From positions 434,001 to 498,000 of the forward strand of contig NZ_JACHYC010000003.1 of assembly GCF_014192575.1 (NCBI RefSeq): a DNA stretch of 64,000 nucleotides, read 5' to 3'. Position numbers and translations under genes: made by a program. Within the stretch, counting starts at the first letter, position 1. Each line of letters starts with the position of its first letter. The notes beneath the pieces were generated by a model, which was not told the DNA's origin, searched no databases, and saw only the letters and a list, made by a program, of their open reading frames with translations. Below, piece by piece: positions 1 to 8,305 of the stretch. This DNA is from Variovorax sp. Sphag1AA (GTDB lineage: Bacteria; Pseudomonadota; Gammaproteobacteria; Burkholderiales; Burkholderiaceae_C).

Positions 1-644
1 CGTGACATCGGCACCGTGATCCGCCAGAACGCCTGCCAGGGCGTGGCGCCGAGGTCCTGCGCGGCTTCGAGCAGCCGCAGGTCCAGCTTGGCGAGCGTGC
101 CGTACAGCGGCAGCACCATGAACGGCAGGTAGGTGTAGACCATGCCGAGGATGAGCGAGAAGGGCGTGTACATGAACTGCCCCGGTGCCGAGATGAGGCC
201 GAGCGGCAGCAGCAACTGGTCGGCGTGCACCTGGCTCAGCAGCCGGCCGACCCAGCCGGTCTCCGCATCCAGCAGACCCTTCCAGGCATAGACGCGCAGC
301 AGGAAGCTGGTCCAGAAGGGCAGCATCACGCCCATCAGCAGCAGAGGCTGCGCCGCGGCTGAGGCGCGCGCCATGAAGTACGCGAAGGGATAGCCGATGA
401 AGAGGCAGATCAGCGTCGTGATGCCCGCATACATCAGCGAATGCGCGTAGGTCGAGAGATAGATCTCATCGCCGAAGAGCATCGCGTAGCTGCCCAGGTG
501 GAAGCCGGCAGTCTTCGCGCCTTCCATCTCGGCAAAGCTGATGCGCAGCACGATCAGGAAGGGCAGCAGGAAGAAGACGAGCAGCCAGAGGTAGGGCACG
601 CCGATCAGGGCATGCCGGGCCTTGAAGGCAAGAGGCGTCTTCAC
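1..644 (-). CDS. potH: Polyamine ABC transporter permease, PotH-like (partial)
   Basis: Inner-membrane permease of a putrescine/spermidine-type importer. Translated from 644 on the minus strand it gives a short cytoplasmic start (KTPLAFKARHALIGVPYLW), several hydrophobic segments and, near the left edge, the start of the EAA loop (LEAAQDLGATPWQAFWRITVP), which contacts the ATPase in this family. The start codon is GTG and shares the bases GTGA with the stop of the ATPase gene, so translation is probably coupled. About 214 codons are present; the C-terminal end lies outside the window. Order SBP-ATPase-permease matches potFGH. Confidence 0.85.
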   Translation of the reverse strand, partial: MKTPLAFKARHALIGVPYLWLLVFFLLPFLIVLRISFAEMEGAKTAGFHLGSYAMLFGDEIYLSTYAHSLMYAGITTLICLFIGYPFAYFMARASAAAQPLLLMGVMLPFWTSFLLRVYAWKGLLDAETGWVGRLLSQVHADQLLLPLGLISAPGQFMYTPFSLILGMVYTYLPFMVLPLYGTLAKLDLRLLEAAQDLGATPWQAFWRITVPMS

Positions 645-1732
645 TCGGTCAGCACGACCTGCGAGGTCGGCAGCCATTGCGCCCAGACGGCATCGCCCTC
701 GGTCGGCGCCTTGTCGATCGAATGGCTGCCGACGTGGACCTTCAGGCTCGCACCGCTCGGCAACCCCAGGTGATAGAGCGTGTAGTCGCCGAAGTACGAC
801 TGGGCAGTCACGACGCCTTTCACCTGGTTGGCGTCGCCGGCGGGTTTCTCGTGCGTAAGAAGGATCTTTTCCGGCCGGATCGCTACGGTGACTGGCTGGC
901 CCTGTCGGCTTGCGACTCCGTGCCCGACGTGGTGCAGGACATCGGCGCATCGGATCTCGGCACGCCCCGGCTCGATCGCGACGACCGTGCCTTCCATGAG
1001 ATTGATGCTGCCCACGAAATCCGCGACGAAGCGCGTCGCGGGCATCTCGTAGACCTCGGCCGGCCTGCCGACCTGCACGAAGCGGCCTTCGCTCATCACG
1101 GCCATGCGCGAGGCCATCGTCATCGCTTCTTCCTGGTCGTGGGTGACCACCACGCAGGTCACGCCGACCTGGCGAATGATGTTGACCAGTTCGATTCGCG
1201 TGGCTTCGCGCAGCTTGCGGTCCAGCGCGCCGAGCGGCTCGTCGAGCAGCAAGAGCTTCGGACGCTTGGCCAGGCTGCGGGCGAGCGCCACGCGCTGTTG
1301 CTGGCCGCCGGAAAGCTGGTGCGGCTTTCGGCGGGCGAGGGGAGCGAGCTGCACCAGCCGCAGCATCTCCTCGACGCGGGTGGCGATCTCGGCCTTGGGC
1401 CGCCGGTCGCGGCGCAGGCCGAAGGCGACGTTGTCCCACACACTCAGATGCGGAAAGAGCGCATAGGACTGGAACATCATGTTGATCGGCCGCTCGTACG
1501 GCGGCCGGCCCGCGAGGTCTTCGCCGTCGAGCACGACGCGCCCCGACGTCGGCGTCTCGAAGCCCGCGAGCACCCGCAGCAGCGTCGTCTTGCCGCAGCC
1601 GGACGAGCCCAGCAGTGCAAAGATCTCGCCGCGCACGATGTCCAGGCTCACCTGGTCGACCGCGCGAAAGTCACCGAAGTCCTTGGTGACCGATTCGATG
1701 CGCAGGAAGCCGGTGTCTTCCGCCGTCGTCAC
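641..1732 (-). CDS. potG: Polyamine ABC transporter ATP-binding protein, PotG-like
   Basis: Cytoplasmic ATPase (363 aa) energising the polyamine importer. Walker A GSSGCGKTT is at residues 42-50, the Q-loop glutamine near 87, the signature LSGGQQQRV at 139-147 and Walker B LLLLDEP at about 159-165, followed by the switch histidine in VVTHDQEEAM. The C-terminal third (from about residue 240) is the TOBE-type regulatory domain usual for PotA/PotG/UgpC ATPases. The GTG start shares GTGA with the stop of the upstream binding-protein gene and the stop shares GTGA with the permease start. PotG rather than another Opp/Ugp-type ATPase is inferred from the neighbours. Confidence 0.88.
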   Translation of the reverse strand: MTTAEDTGFLRIESVTKDFGDFRAVDQVSLDIVRGEIFALLGSSGCGKTTLLRVLAGFETPTSGRVVLDGEDLAGRPPYERPINMMFQSYALFPHLSVWDNVAFGLRRDRRPKAEIATRVEEMLRLVQLAPLARRKPHQLSGGQQQRVALARSLAKRPKLLLLDEPLGALDRKLREATRIELVNIIRQVGVTCVVVTHDQEEAMTMASRMAVMSEGRFVQVGRPAEVYEMPATRFVADFVGSINLMEGTVVAIEPGRAEIRCADVLHHVGHGVASRQGQPVTVAIRPEKILLTHEKPAGDANQVKGVVTAQSYFGDYTLYHLGLPSGASLKVHVGSHSIDKAPTEGDAVWAQWLPTSQVVLTE

Positions 1733-2853
1733 CGGTTGGCCTTGAAGTTGGTGAAGGTCCGCGTGACGAGGCGCAGCGTGGCCTGGTCAGGCGTGTCGGG
1801 GGCGATCATCCCGGCGAGCGCGGTGGCGTCGGGAAAGACCGCCTTGTCCTTCGCCAGCGCCGGATCGACGAGCTTCATCGCGGCCTTGTTGGGGTTGGCA
1901 TAGAACACCTTGTTGGTCAACGAAGCATCGACCTCGGGCCGCAGGATGTAGTTGATCCACTTGTAGGCGTTCTCCTTGTGCTTCGCGTCCTTGGGGATTG
2001 CCATCGTGTCGAAGAAGAGCAACCCGCCCATCTTCGGCAGCAGCACCTGGAGGTCCTGCGGGGTGTGCGCCTTGTTCGACTTGTCCTTGGCGATCATGAT
2101 GTCGCCCGACCAGCCGATCACCGCACAGAGCTGGCCCTTCGCCATCTGGTCGATGTAGTCCGAGCCCGAACCGGAAAAGCGCGTCACGTAGGGGCGCACG
2201 GCCTTGAGCATGTCTCCGGCGGCCTTGTAGTCCGCCGGGTCCTTGCTGCGCGGGTCCTTGCCGAGGTACTTGAGCGCGATGGGCAGGATCTCCGAGGGCG
2301 TGTCGAGGAAGGAGACGCCGCAGCTCTTCAGCTTCGAGATGTACTCGGGCTTGAAGACGAGGTCCCAGGCGTTGTCCGGCATCGGCAGGCCGCCCAGCGC
2401 CTTCTTCGCCTTGTCGGCGTTGATGCCCACCGTGGTGTAGCCCCAGAGCCAGTCGACCAGGTAGTCGTTGCCGGGGTCCATCTTCGCGAGCTGTGCCTGG
2501 ATGGCCGGGTCGAGGTTCGCGAGGTTGGGGATCTTCGACTTGTCGAGCTTCTCCAGCAGCCCGGCCTGGATCTGCATCTTCGCGAAGTGCGAGCCGGGGA
2601 CGACCACGTCGTAGCCGGACATGCCGGCGACCAGCTTGGCGTGCAGGGCCTCGTTGCTGTCGAACAGGTCGTAGCGGACCTTGATGCCGGTCTCTTTCTC
2701 GAAGTTCCTGATCGTGTCGTCGGCGATGTAGTCGCCCCAGTTGTAGACGTTGAGCACCTGTTGCTCGTCGTCCGCCCGCGCCGGAGCGGGTGCCAGCGCG
2801 GCGAGGGCCAGGAATGCATGAAGGATCACGGAGCGAAGCAGCCATGGTTTCAT
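1729..2853 (-). CDS. potF: Periplasmic putrescine-binding protein, PotF-like
   Basis: Extracellular solute-binding protein (374 aa) of the polyamine importer. The first about 27 residues form a Sec signal peptide ending ...APARA before DDEQQVLNVYNWGDYI; the stretch VYNWGDYIADDTIRNFEKET is the hallmark N-terminus of mature PotF/PotD proteins. I placed the start at 2853 rather than at the upstream in-frame ATG (2961), because 2853 gives a proper signal peptide and is preceded by GGGAG. It is the first gene of a three-gene operon with overlapping stop/start codons. Ligand (putrescine, spermidine or another amine) cannot be told from sequence. Confidence 0.85.
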   Translation of the reverse strand: MKPWLLRSVILHAFLALAALAPAPARADDEQQVLNVYNWGDYIADDTIRNFEKETGIKVRYDLFDSNEALHAKLVAGMSGYDVVVPGSHFAKMQIQAGLLEKLDKSKIPNLANLDPAIQAQLAKMDPGNDYLVDWLWGYTTVGINADKAKKALGGLPMPDNAWDLVFKPEYISKLKSCGVSFLDTPSEILPIALKYLGKDPRSKDPADYKAAGDMLKAVRPYVTRFSGSGSDYIDQMAKGQLCAVIGWSGDIMIAKDKSNKAHTPQDLQVLLPKMGGLLFFDTMAIPKDAKHKENAYKWINYILRPEVDASLTNKVFYANPNKAAMKLVDPALAKDKAVFPDATALAGMIAPDTPDQATLRLVTRTFTNFKANR

Positions 2854-2945
2854 TTCGGGACTCCCTATGGAACGGACGACCACCCTGACTGACGGTGACC
2901 CGTCCGGTGCCTCCGGAGTTCCGGCCGTCGGGCGGATCTGCCCCG

Positions 2946-2968
2946 AAAAAAAACCCGGCATTGCCGGG
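2946..2968 (-). terminator. Rho-independent terminator after the CoA-transferase gene
   Basis: On the minus strand a GC-rich hairpin (GCCCGGCAATGCCGGG, stem CCCGGC/GCCGGG) is followed directly by a run of eight or nine T residues. It begins about 15 bases after the CoA-transferase stop and lies upstream of potF, so it separates the two minus-strand units. Confidence 0.85.
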
Positions 2969-2982
2969 CTCCTCCTTCCCTC

Positions 2983-4128
2983 CTATGCGGCGACCTTGGC
3001 CGCCCGTCCCTCGGGCTCGGGCAGTGGCCCGTGCTCGTCGATGGCCGGCACCGGCGGAAACTGCCGGTCGTCCCATTCCATGACGTAGGGCGGTGCGGGC
3101 ACTTCGACCGTGCGTCCGTGCACATCCATGGGCCGGGTGCGCAGTTGCGGATGGGCGATCAGGTCGTGGACCGAGTTGATCGCCCCGTAGGCGGTCTGCG
3201 CCTCGGTGAGGCGGTCGACCGCCTCCGCGTAGGTCAGGAGCCCGAAGACCTGCTGGATGCTCTCCTCCAGCACTTCGCGATTGGACGTCCGGGCGTTGTT
3301 GCCGGTGAAGCGTGCATCCGTTGCAAGCGCGGCGTCGTCGAGCACCGTGCGGCAGAAGCTCTCCCACTCGCGCTCGTTCTGGATCGACAGCACGATCTCC
3401 CGCCCGTCGGAGCAAACGAAGGAACCGTAGGGCGCGATGCTCGGATGCTTGAGGCCGACCCGGTCGGGCGCCCCGGCGCCGTAGCGGGCCTGCAGGTAGG
3501 GCACCGCCATCAGCTCGCTCGCCGAATCGAAGAGCGACACCTTCACGCCGCTGCCGCGCCCGGTGCGCTCGCGCTGCAGCAGCGCCTGCTGCACGCCGAT
3601 GAGTGCGTTCATGCCGGCGGTGATGTCGCAGATCGAGACGCCGATCCGGCCCCACGGCCCCGGCGCACCGCTGACCGCCACCAGCCCGCTCTCGGCCTGC
3701 ACCAGCAGGTCGTAGGCCTTCAGCAGATGCAGCGGCCCGGATTCGCCGTAGCCGGAGATGTCGCAGGTGATGAGCCGGGGGTACTTGGTGCGGAGCGCGT
3801 CGGCGCCGAAGCCCAGTCGTGCCGCAGCCCCCGGGGCGAGGTTCTGGATGAAAACGTCCGCCTGCGCCACGAGCGCATGGAGCCGTTCCTTGTCCGCTTC
3901 GCGCGTGAGGTCGAGCGCCACCGATTCCTTGCCGCGGTTGATCCAGACGAAGTAGGACGATTCGCCGAAGACCGCACGGTCATAGCCGCGTGCGAAGTCG
4001 CCGCTGGGCCGTTCGACCTTGACGACGCGCGCACCCGCGTCGGCGAGGCGGCTGGAGCAGTAGGGTGCGGCGACGGCCTGTTCGAGCGCCACGACGAAGA
4101 TGCCATCGAGAGGTTTGCTGCTGTCCAT
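2983..4128 (-). CDS. CaiB/BaiF family (type III) CoA-transferase
   Basis: Cytoplasmic CoA-transferase (381 aa), a family that moves CoA between carboxylic acids through an aspartyl intermediate. It starts with the family pattern LDGIFVVALEQAVAAPYCSS and has the conserved VVKVERPSGDFAR segment; the probable nucleophilic aspartate is in ICDITAGMNALIG, near residue 160. The start at 4128 is chosen over 4182 because AGAGGAA precedes it at good spacing and family proteins begin here. It lies downstream of the LysR gene 4227-5129 on the same strand and ends at a strong terminator. Substrate unknown. Confidence 0.87.
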   Translation of the reverse strand: MDSSKPLDGIFVVALEQAVAAPYCSSRLADAGARVVKVERPSGDFARGYDRAVFGESSYFVWINRGKESVALDLTREADKERLHALVAQADVFIQNLAPGAAARLGFGADALRTKYPRLITCDISGYGESGPLHLLKAYDLLVQAESGLVAVSGAPGPWGRIGVSICDITAGMNALIGVQQALLQRERTGRGSGVKVSLFDSASELMAVPYLQARYGAGAPDRVGLKHPSIAPYGSFVCSDGREIVLSIQNEREWESFCRTVLDDAALATDARFTGNNARTSNREVLEESIQQVFGLLTYAEAVDRLTEAQTAYGAINSVHDLIAHPQLRTRPMDVHGRTVEVPAPPYVMEWDDRQFPPVPAIDEHGPLPEPEGRAAKVAA

Positions 4129-4226
4129 GTGTTCCTCTGCTTGAATGCAGTGATTCTTCGGGCTGCGGCCCGAAGCGTCCATGGGAATTCAGGCAAGCCT
4201 GACTTGTGGAATTTCGAAGCGAAGAC

Positions 4227-5129
4227 TCAGCCGGCCGCGGCGGGGCGTGCGGCCACGAGGTAGTCGATGAGCATGTTCACCGACGGATTGCTCGCGCGCT
4301 CCTTCTTGACGCAGATGAGCATGTTGCGCTCTGCCCAGGCCTCGCTGAGCGGCCGCACCACAAGCCCGAGGGCCTGCCCCATCACGCTGGAGCCCTCGTA
4401 GGGCAGGATGCCGAGCCCGAGGCCGGCCTGCACCATGCGGCACACCGCCTCGAAGCTGCGGACCTGCACGCGCAGCTGCAGCGTGCGTTCCTCGATCACC
4501 GCCTGCTCGGTCAAGAGACGCATCATCGAAGCGCCGGACTCCAGCGCCACGAGGTCGTCGTCCAGGATGTCGGCGAAGCGCATCTCGGGCACCGAAGCCA
4601 GCGGATGCGCAGCCGGCATCACCACCGCGATGCGGTCGGTGCGGTAGGTGCGTGTCTCCAGGCCCTGCGTCTGCGTGCCCTCGACCACGATGCCGACGTC
4701 GGCGTCGCCGGCCAGCAGCGCATGGATGATCTCGCTGCTCCAGCGCTCCTGCACCGACAGGCGCACGTCCGGATGGAGTTTCGAAAAGGTCGCGAGGTCG
4801 GCGGGCAGCGATTCGGTCATCACCGAGGTATTGGCCAGCACGCGCAGCGCGCCCTTGCGGCCATCGGCGTGGTCGCGCATCTCGGCCTGCATCTCGTTGA
4901 TCTCGTGCAGCAGCGCCTTGGCGTGCGGCAGCAGCGAGGCACCGGCGGGCGTGAGTTCGACGCCGCGCGGCGAGCGCTCCAGCAGCGCCGTCTTGAAGCG
5001 GTGCTCCAGCAGCGCGATGCGCCGGCTGGCCGCGGCCAGGCCGATGTGCGAGGCTTCCGCGGCCTTGGTCAGGCTGCGGAGTTCGGCGGCGCGCACGAAC
5101 AAGGCCAGCGAGTCGATGTCAGGCAGCAT
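4227..5129 (-). CDS. LysR-type transcriptional regulator
   Basis: DNA-binding regulator (300 aa). The N-terminal winged helix-turn-helix covers about residues 5-65 (LALFVRAAELRSLTKAAEAS... LEHRFKTALLERS), followed by a periplasmic-binding-protein-like effector domain to the end. The ATG at 5129 has GAGGGTG upstream. It sits between the CoA-transferase and the apionate-lactonase-like gene, all on the minus strand, so it may regulate one or both; the effector cannot be inferred. Confidence 0.9.
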   Translation of the reverse strand: MLPDIDSLALFVRAAELRSLTKAAEASHIGLAAASRRIALLEHRFKTALLERSPRGVELTPAGASLLPHAKALLHEINEMQAEMRDHADGRKGALRVLANTSVMTESLPADLATFSKLHPDVRLSVQERWSSEIIHALLAGDADVGIVVEGTQTQGLETRTYRTDRIAVVMPAAHPLASVPEMRFADILDDDLVALESGASMMRLLTEQAVIEERTLQLRVQVRSFEAVCRMVQAGLGLGILPYEGSSVMGQALGLVVRPLSEAWAERNMLICVKKERASNPSVNMLIDYLVAARPAAAG

Positions 5130-5190
5130 GAGTCACCCTCGGTGATGTCGGCGGAGTATGCCCACGGGCCGTCGCAAAGGACAGCAGGGT

Positions 5191-6918
5191 CTACACGAAG
5201 GCGAGCGCGTAGGGGGCGAGGGACACACGCGCGTCGAGCGGCAGGCCGGCGTTTCCGACGAGCGCCACTTCGACGGGCTCATGGTGCAGGTTGGCGAGGA
5301 GCACCTCGCAACGGCCATCGCGCTCGATTGCCAACGCGGCCACCGTCTCGGGATCGGACACATCGACCGTCCGGCATCGTCCCGGCGCGCCAAGCCGTTG
5401 CATCACTTCGAAGGCGGGCGTCGGCACACCATCGACCACCAGCGCTGCGTCGCCCTGCAGGCTGAAGAGGGTGATCGCCTCGGCGCCTGCGTACGCGAGT
5501 TGCGCGATGTAGCCCAGTGCCCAGGCCGCGCCATAGAGCCCACGCGTGCGCGGGTCGCGTCGTGCCAACGCGAGGCGGCGCGTTCCGTCGGACTCAGGCT
5601 GCCCTCCGAGCGGACTGTGTCGCGCGCCGATGCTGCTCGGGCCGACGTGCACCGGCACAGGCCCATGGCGGGCATGCACCGTCCGGACCATGGCGGGCAG
5701 GCTGCGTAGGCCGGCCATGATCTCCGTATCGTCTGCGCCGTGCACCACGCTCGCGGTGGTGAAGCTGATGAAGTCCACAGGGCCGAGGCCTTCGATGCGA
5801 TTGAGCTGGGTGAAGAAATGCGGCGTGCCGCCACCGATGCGCGACTGCGGGAATGCATGGCGCGCCGCTTCGACCACGGGCGGGCTGCTCGGGAAGGCGA
5901 CCACCACAGTGGGCACGACGCCGGCATCACGCAGTGCGGCTGCGATGTGGTTCAGTTGCGGCGCAGCACGCGTCGGGTCGACACCGGCGATGTCGATGCG
6001 TAGCGCACAGCCTCCCGCATCGACCAGGAGACGGCTCACCCGGCGGGCATCGAACGGCTGGTCCGGCGCGTCGAGCGTCAGGTGAAGCAGCCCGGGCGCC
6101 AGCGTGCGCAAGGCTGGCACGTCGACGTCCTCGATGGAAATCGCCGTGCCGACGAGGGGTAGGGCGCCCGCTATCGCACCGACGGAAACACGAACAGGCC
6201 CCGGGCGCGCCGCATGCTGCTGCGCTGGTGGCGACTCGATCTCGAGCACTACCGACTGCCGTATCTCTTCACCCGCCCGCAGCAGGTAGGGGCGCGGCAT
6301 CAGGTTCGACCGGCTGTAGGTCTTGAAGGAAGCGTCGGCGTTGTTGCGCTGGTCTTCCAGTTCGAAGTCGTCACCGGAGAAGCGGCAGGACGCCCATGCG
6401 CCGTCCGCGTAGATGTGGCGTATCGCCCGCACCAGCATGAACGGCGGCCAGGGCGCGATCAGCGTCGGAAAGGTCGATGCACTGGTGCGGCCATCGACAT
6501 GCGTGACTTCGACCGGCTGTCCGCAGACGGACAGCGGATGCATCACGACAACGCCGGTGCGGTTGGTATGGATGTCGCGCTCTGCATGCGCAGTGGCTTC
6601 GTAGCGCAAGGTGCGACCACGCGCCTCTATCGCGACCTCGAACACGATGCGCGCGGCGCCCGCATCGATGTGGCCCCGGAGTTCGGCGTGGAACCCGTCG
6701 TCATGCGCCCGGTGCGTCGATGCATCGACCACAGGTTTCGGCGTTCCCCAATCGGCATCGCGATAGAGGAAGTCCACGCCATGCCACACCTCGTGGCCGT
6801 CGTAGCAGACGGGCCCGAGGCGTGTACCGCGCAACTGTGCAGTCAGCCGTCCCGTGCCGAGCAAGACAGGCGGATCGACGACCTCGTCGGTGCCGAACAG
6901 CAACGAGTCCGGGGTCAT
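5191..6918 (-). CDS. Probable D-apionate lactonase-like protein (ApnL family, tentative)
   Basis: A 575-aa protein without signal peptide or membrane helix. The N-terminal part (about 1-230) is beta-rich and contains WHGVDFLYRDADWGTP, resembling the LRG-I-x-LVRD-x-NWGT pattern I associate with D-apionate lactonases of apiose catabolism. The middle part (about 230-480) looks like a TIM-barrel domain and the end (VEVALVGNAGLPLDARVSLAPYALAFV) like the small beta-sandwich of glycoside-hydrolase-type proteins. The gene begins 13 bases after the EthD-like gene and probably shares its transcript. No other apiose-pathway enzyme is recognisable nearby, so the substrate is uncertain. Confidence 0.5.
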   Translation of the reverse strand: MTPDSLLFGTDEVVDPPVLLGTGRLTAQLRGTRLGPVCYDGHEVWHGVDFLYRDADWGTPKPVVDASTHRAHDDGFHAELRGHIDAGAARIVFEVAIEARGRTLRYEATAHAERDIHTNRTGVVVMHPLSVCGQPVEVTHVDGRTSASTFPTLIAPWPPFMLVRAIRHIYADGAWASCRFSGDDFELEDQRNNADASFKTYSRSNLMPRPYLLRAGEEIRQSVVLEIESPPAQQHAARPGPVRVSVGAIAGALPLVGTAISIEDVDVPALRTLAPGLLHLTLDAPDQPFDARRVSRLLVDAGGCALRIDIAGVDPTRAAPQLNHIAAALRDAGVVPTVVVAFPSSPPVVEAARHAFPQSRIGGGTPHFFTQLNRIEGLGPVDFISFTTASVVHGADDTEIMAGLRSLPAMVRTVHARHGPVPVHVGPSSIGARHSPLGGQPESDGTRRLALARRDPRTRGLYGAAWALGYIAQLAYAGAEAITLFSLQGDAALVVDGVPTPAFEVMQRLGAPGRCRTVDVSDPETVAALAIERDGRCEVLLANLHHEPVEVALVGNAGLPLDARVSLAPYALAFV

Positions 6919-6931
6919 TGCCGCCGTGCAA

Positions 6932-7261
6932 TCAGAGCTTCGGATGCTCCTGCACGACCAGCGGATCGATCTTCTCGACGAAGTTCGGCAGGTCCGCCAG
7001 CAGCGTGCGGCCTTCGGGGCTGTCGAACGCGGACTTCAGCGCGTCTTCTGAATCGAACCAAAGCTCCGAGAAGCCGTCGTAGGGAAAGTGGGGGAAGCGG
7101 CCCGGCTCGATGAGATTGACCGAATAGCGGCGCATGCCGGGCAGCTTCTTGCAGAGTTCCGCATGGGTACTCAGCCAGTGCGCCTCGAACTGTTCGCGCG
7201 TCAGGCTCTTCTTGCGCTGCACAAGGCCGATGCGCTTGTACATGATCTTCTCGTTCGCCAT
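6932..7261 (-). CDS. EthD-family (dimeric alpha+beta barrel) protein
   Basis: A 109-aa cytoplasmic protein. The pattern YKRIGLVQRKKSLTREQFEAHW followed by a short HAEL...PGMRRYSVN segment is that of EthD-like ferredoxin-fold proteins, which serve as small accessory or ring-opening/decarboxylating enzymes in degradation pathways. CGGAGAC precedes the ATG at 7261. It is the first gene of the minus-strand group (EthD, ApnL-like, LysR, CoA-transferase) and divergent from the ABC importer operon. Exact role unknown. Confidence 0.8.
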   Translation of the reverse strand: MANEKIMYKRIGLVQRKKSLTREQFEAHWLSTHAELCKKLPGMRRYSVNLIEPGRFPHFPYDGFSELWFDSEDALKSAFDSPEGRTLLADLPNFVEKIDPLVVQEHPKL

Positions 7262-7473
7262 GGTGTCTCCGGATCGTGAATCGGTCAGATGCTATGCCTG
7301 CGCGGTCACACCGGGAATCAGATTTCAGCGATGGGGGCTTCGACGAATGCGAAGACCCCCGGAGGGCTTCGCATTCGGAATCCTCGTGCGCGGCATTGCC
7401 CAAATTCAGATGGCCCGCTGCAGACCCGCGTCCTACGATGAATTGCAAGAAACAAATCGCAGGAGACAACGTC
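7262..7473. promoter_or_regulatory. Divergent promoter region between EthD-like gene and ABC importer operon
   Basis: 212 bases separate the divergent starts at 7261 and 7474 and must hold both promoters. A mirrored motif is visible: GCGAAGACCCCCGGAGGGCTTCGC at about 7349-7372, whose arms GCGAAG and CTTCGC are perfectly complementary and could be an operator or a leader hairpin of the plus-strand operon. No confident -35/-10 pair was identified. Confidence 0.4.
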
Positions 7474-8295
7474 ATGGACGAACGCAGCTCAACTCAACAG
7501 CAGGCGCCAAAGATATCGTTCACCGGCGTCAACAAGTCGTACGGAACGCAGGGCTCGCGCGGTGGAAGCACGCTGGCGCTTGCTGACTTCGACCTCCAGA
7601 TCGCGCCGCAGGAGATCGTCTCGATCGTCGGCCCCACGGGTTGCGGCAAGTCGACTTCGCTCAATGTGCTCGCAGGCTTCGAGCTCGCATCGGCAGGCAC
7701 CGTCACGGTGGATGGCAAGCCGGTGACGGGCCCCGGTCCGAACCGCGGCGTGGTGTTCCAGCAGCCTTCGCTCTTCCCGTGGCTGAACGTGTTCGCGAAC
7801 GTGGTGCTGGGCGTGAAGTGCCGCGGCGTGCCCGCGGAAGAGTACGAGCCGCGCGCGATGCGCCTGCTCGAGGAAGTGGGCCTGAAGGGCTTCGAGAAGC
7901 ACTACCCCTATCAACTCTCCGGCGGCATGCAGCAGCGGGTGCAGATTGCACGCGCACTCATCAGCCAGCCGGACATCCTGCTGATGGACGAGCCCTTCGG
8001 CGCACTCGACTATCAGACGCGCCTGCTCATGCAGAAGCTGCTGCTGCGCCTGTGGGAGCACTTCCGTCCAACGATCCTGTTCATCACGCACGACGTGGGG
8101 GAGGCGATCTTCATCTCCGACCGGGTGATCGCGATGACGCGGCGCCCCGGCCGCGTGAAGCGCGAGGTTCGGGTGCATGCGCCCAAGCCGCGCGATTACG
8201 AGTTCATGGCGTCGAGCGAATTCACCTCGCTGGAGCACGAACTGGTGTTGGCGGTGCAGGGCGAAGTCGAAGACCGCGAGCACGCCGCTGCGTGA
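7474..8295 (+). CDS. ABC transporter ATP-binding protein (SsuB/TauB/NrtD type)
   Basis: Cytoplasmic ATPase (273 aa) of a nitrate/sulfonate/taurine-type importer. Walker A GPTGCGKST is at residues 53-61, the Q-loop FQQPSLFPWLNV follows, then the signature LSGGMQQRVQIARAL and Walker B ILLMDEPFGALD with the switch histidine in ITHDVGEA. The short C-terminus (no TOBE domain) matches this subfamily. I chose ATG 7474 with AGGAGA seven bases upstream rather than the upstream ATG at 7276, whose extra 66 residues have no family counterpart. First gene of a five-gene plus-strand unit. Confidence 0.9.
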   Translation: MDERSSTQQQAPKISFTGVNKSYGTQGSRGGSTLALADFDLQIAPQEIVSIVGPTGCGKSTSLNVLAGFELASAGTVTVDGKPVTGPGPNRGVVFQQPSLFPWLNVFANVVLGVKCRGVPAEEYEPRAMRLLEEVGLKGFEKHYPYQLSGGMQQRVQIARALISQPDILLMDEPFGALDYQTRLLMQKLLLRLWEHFRPTILFITHDVGEAIFISDRVIAMTRRPGRVKREVRVHAPKPRDYEFMASSEFTSLEHELVLAVQGEVEDREHAAA

Positions 8296-8305
8296 GGAGG
8301 ACGAC

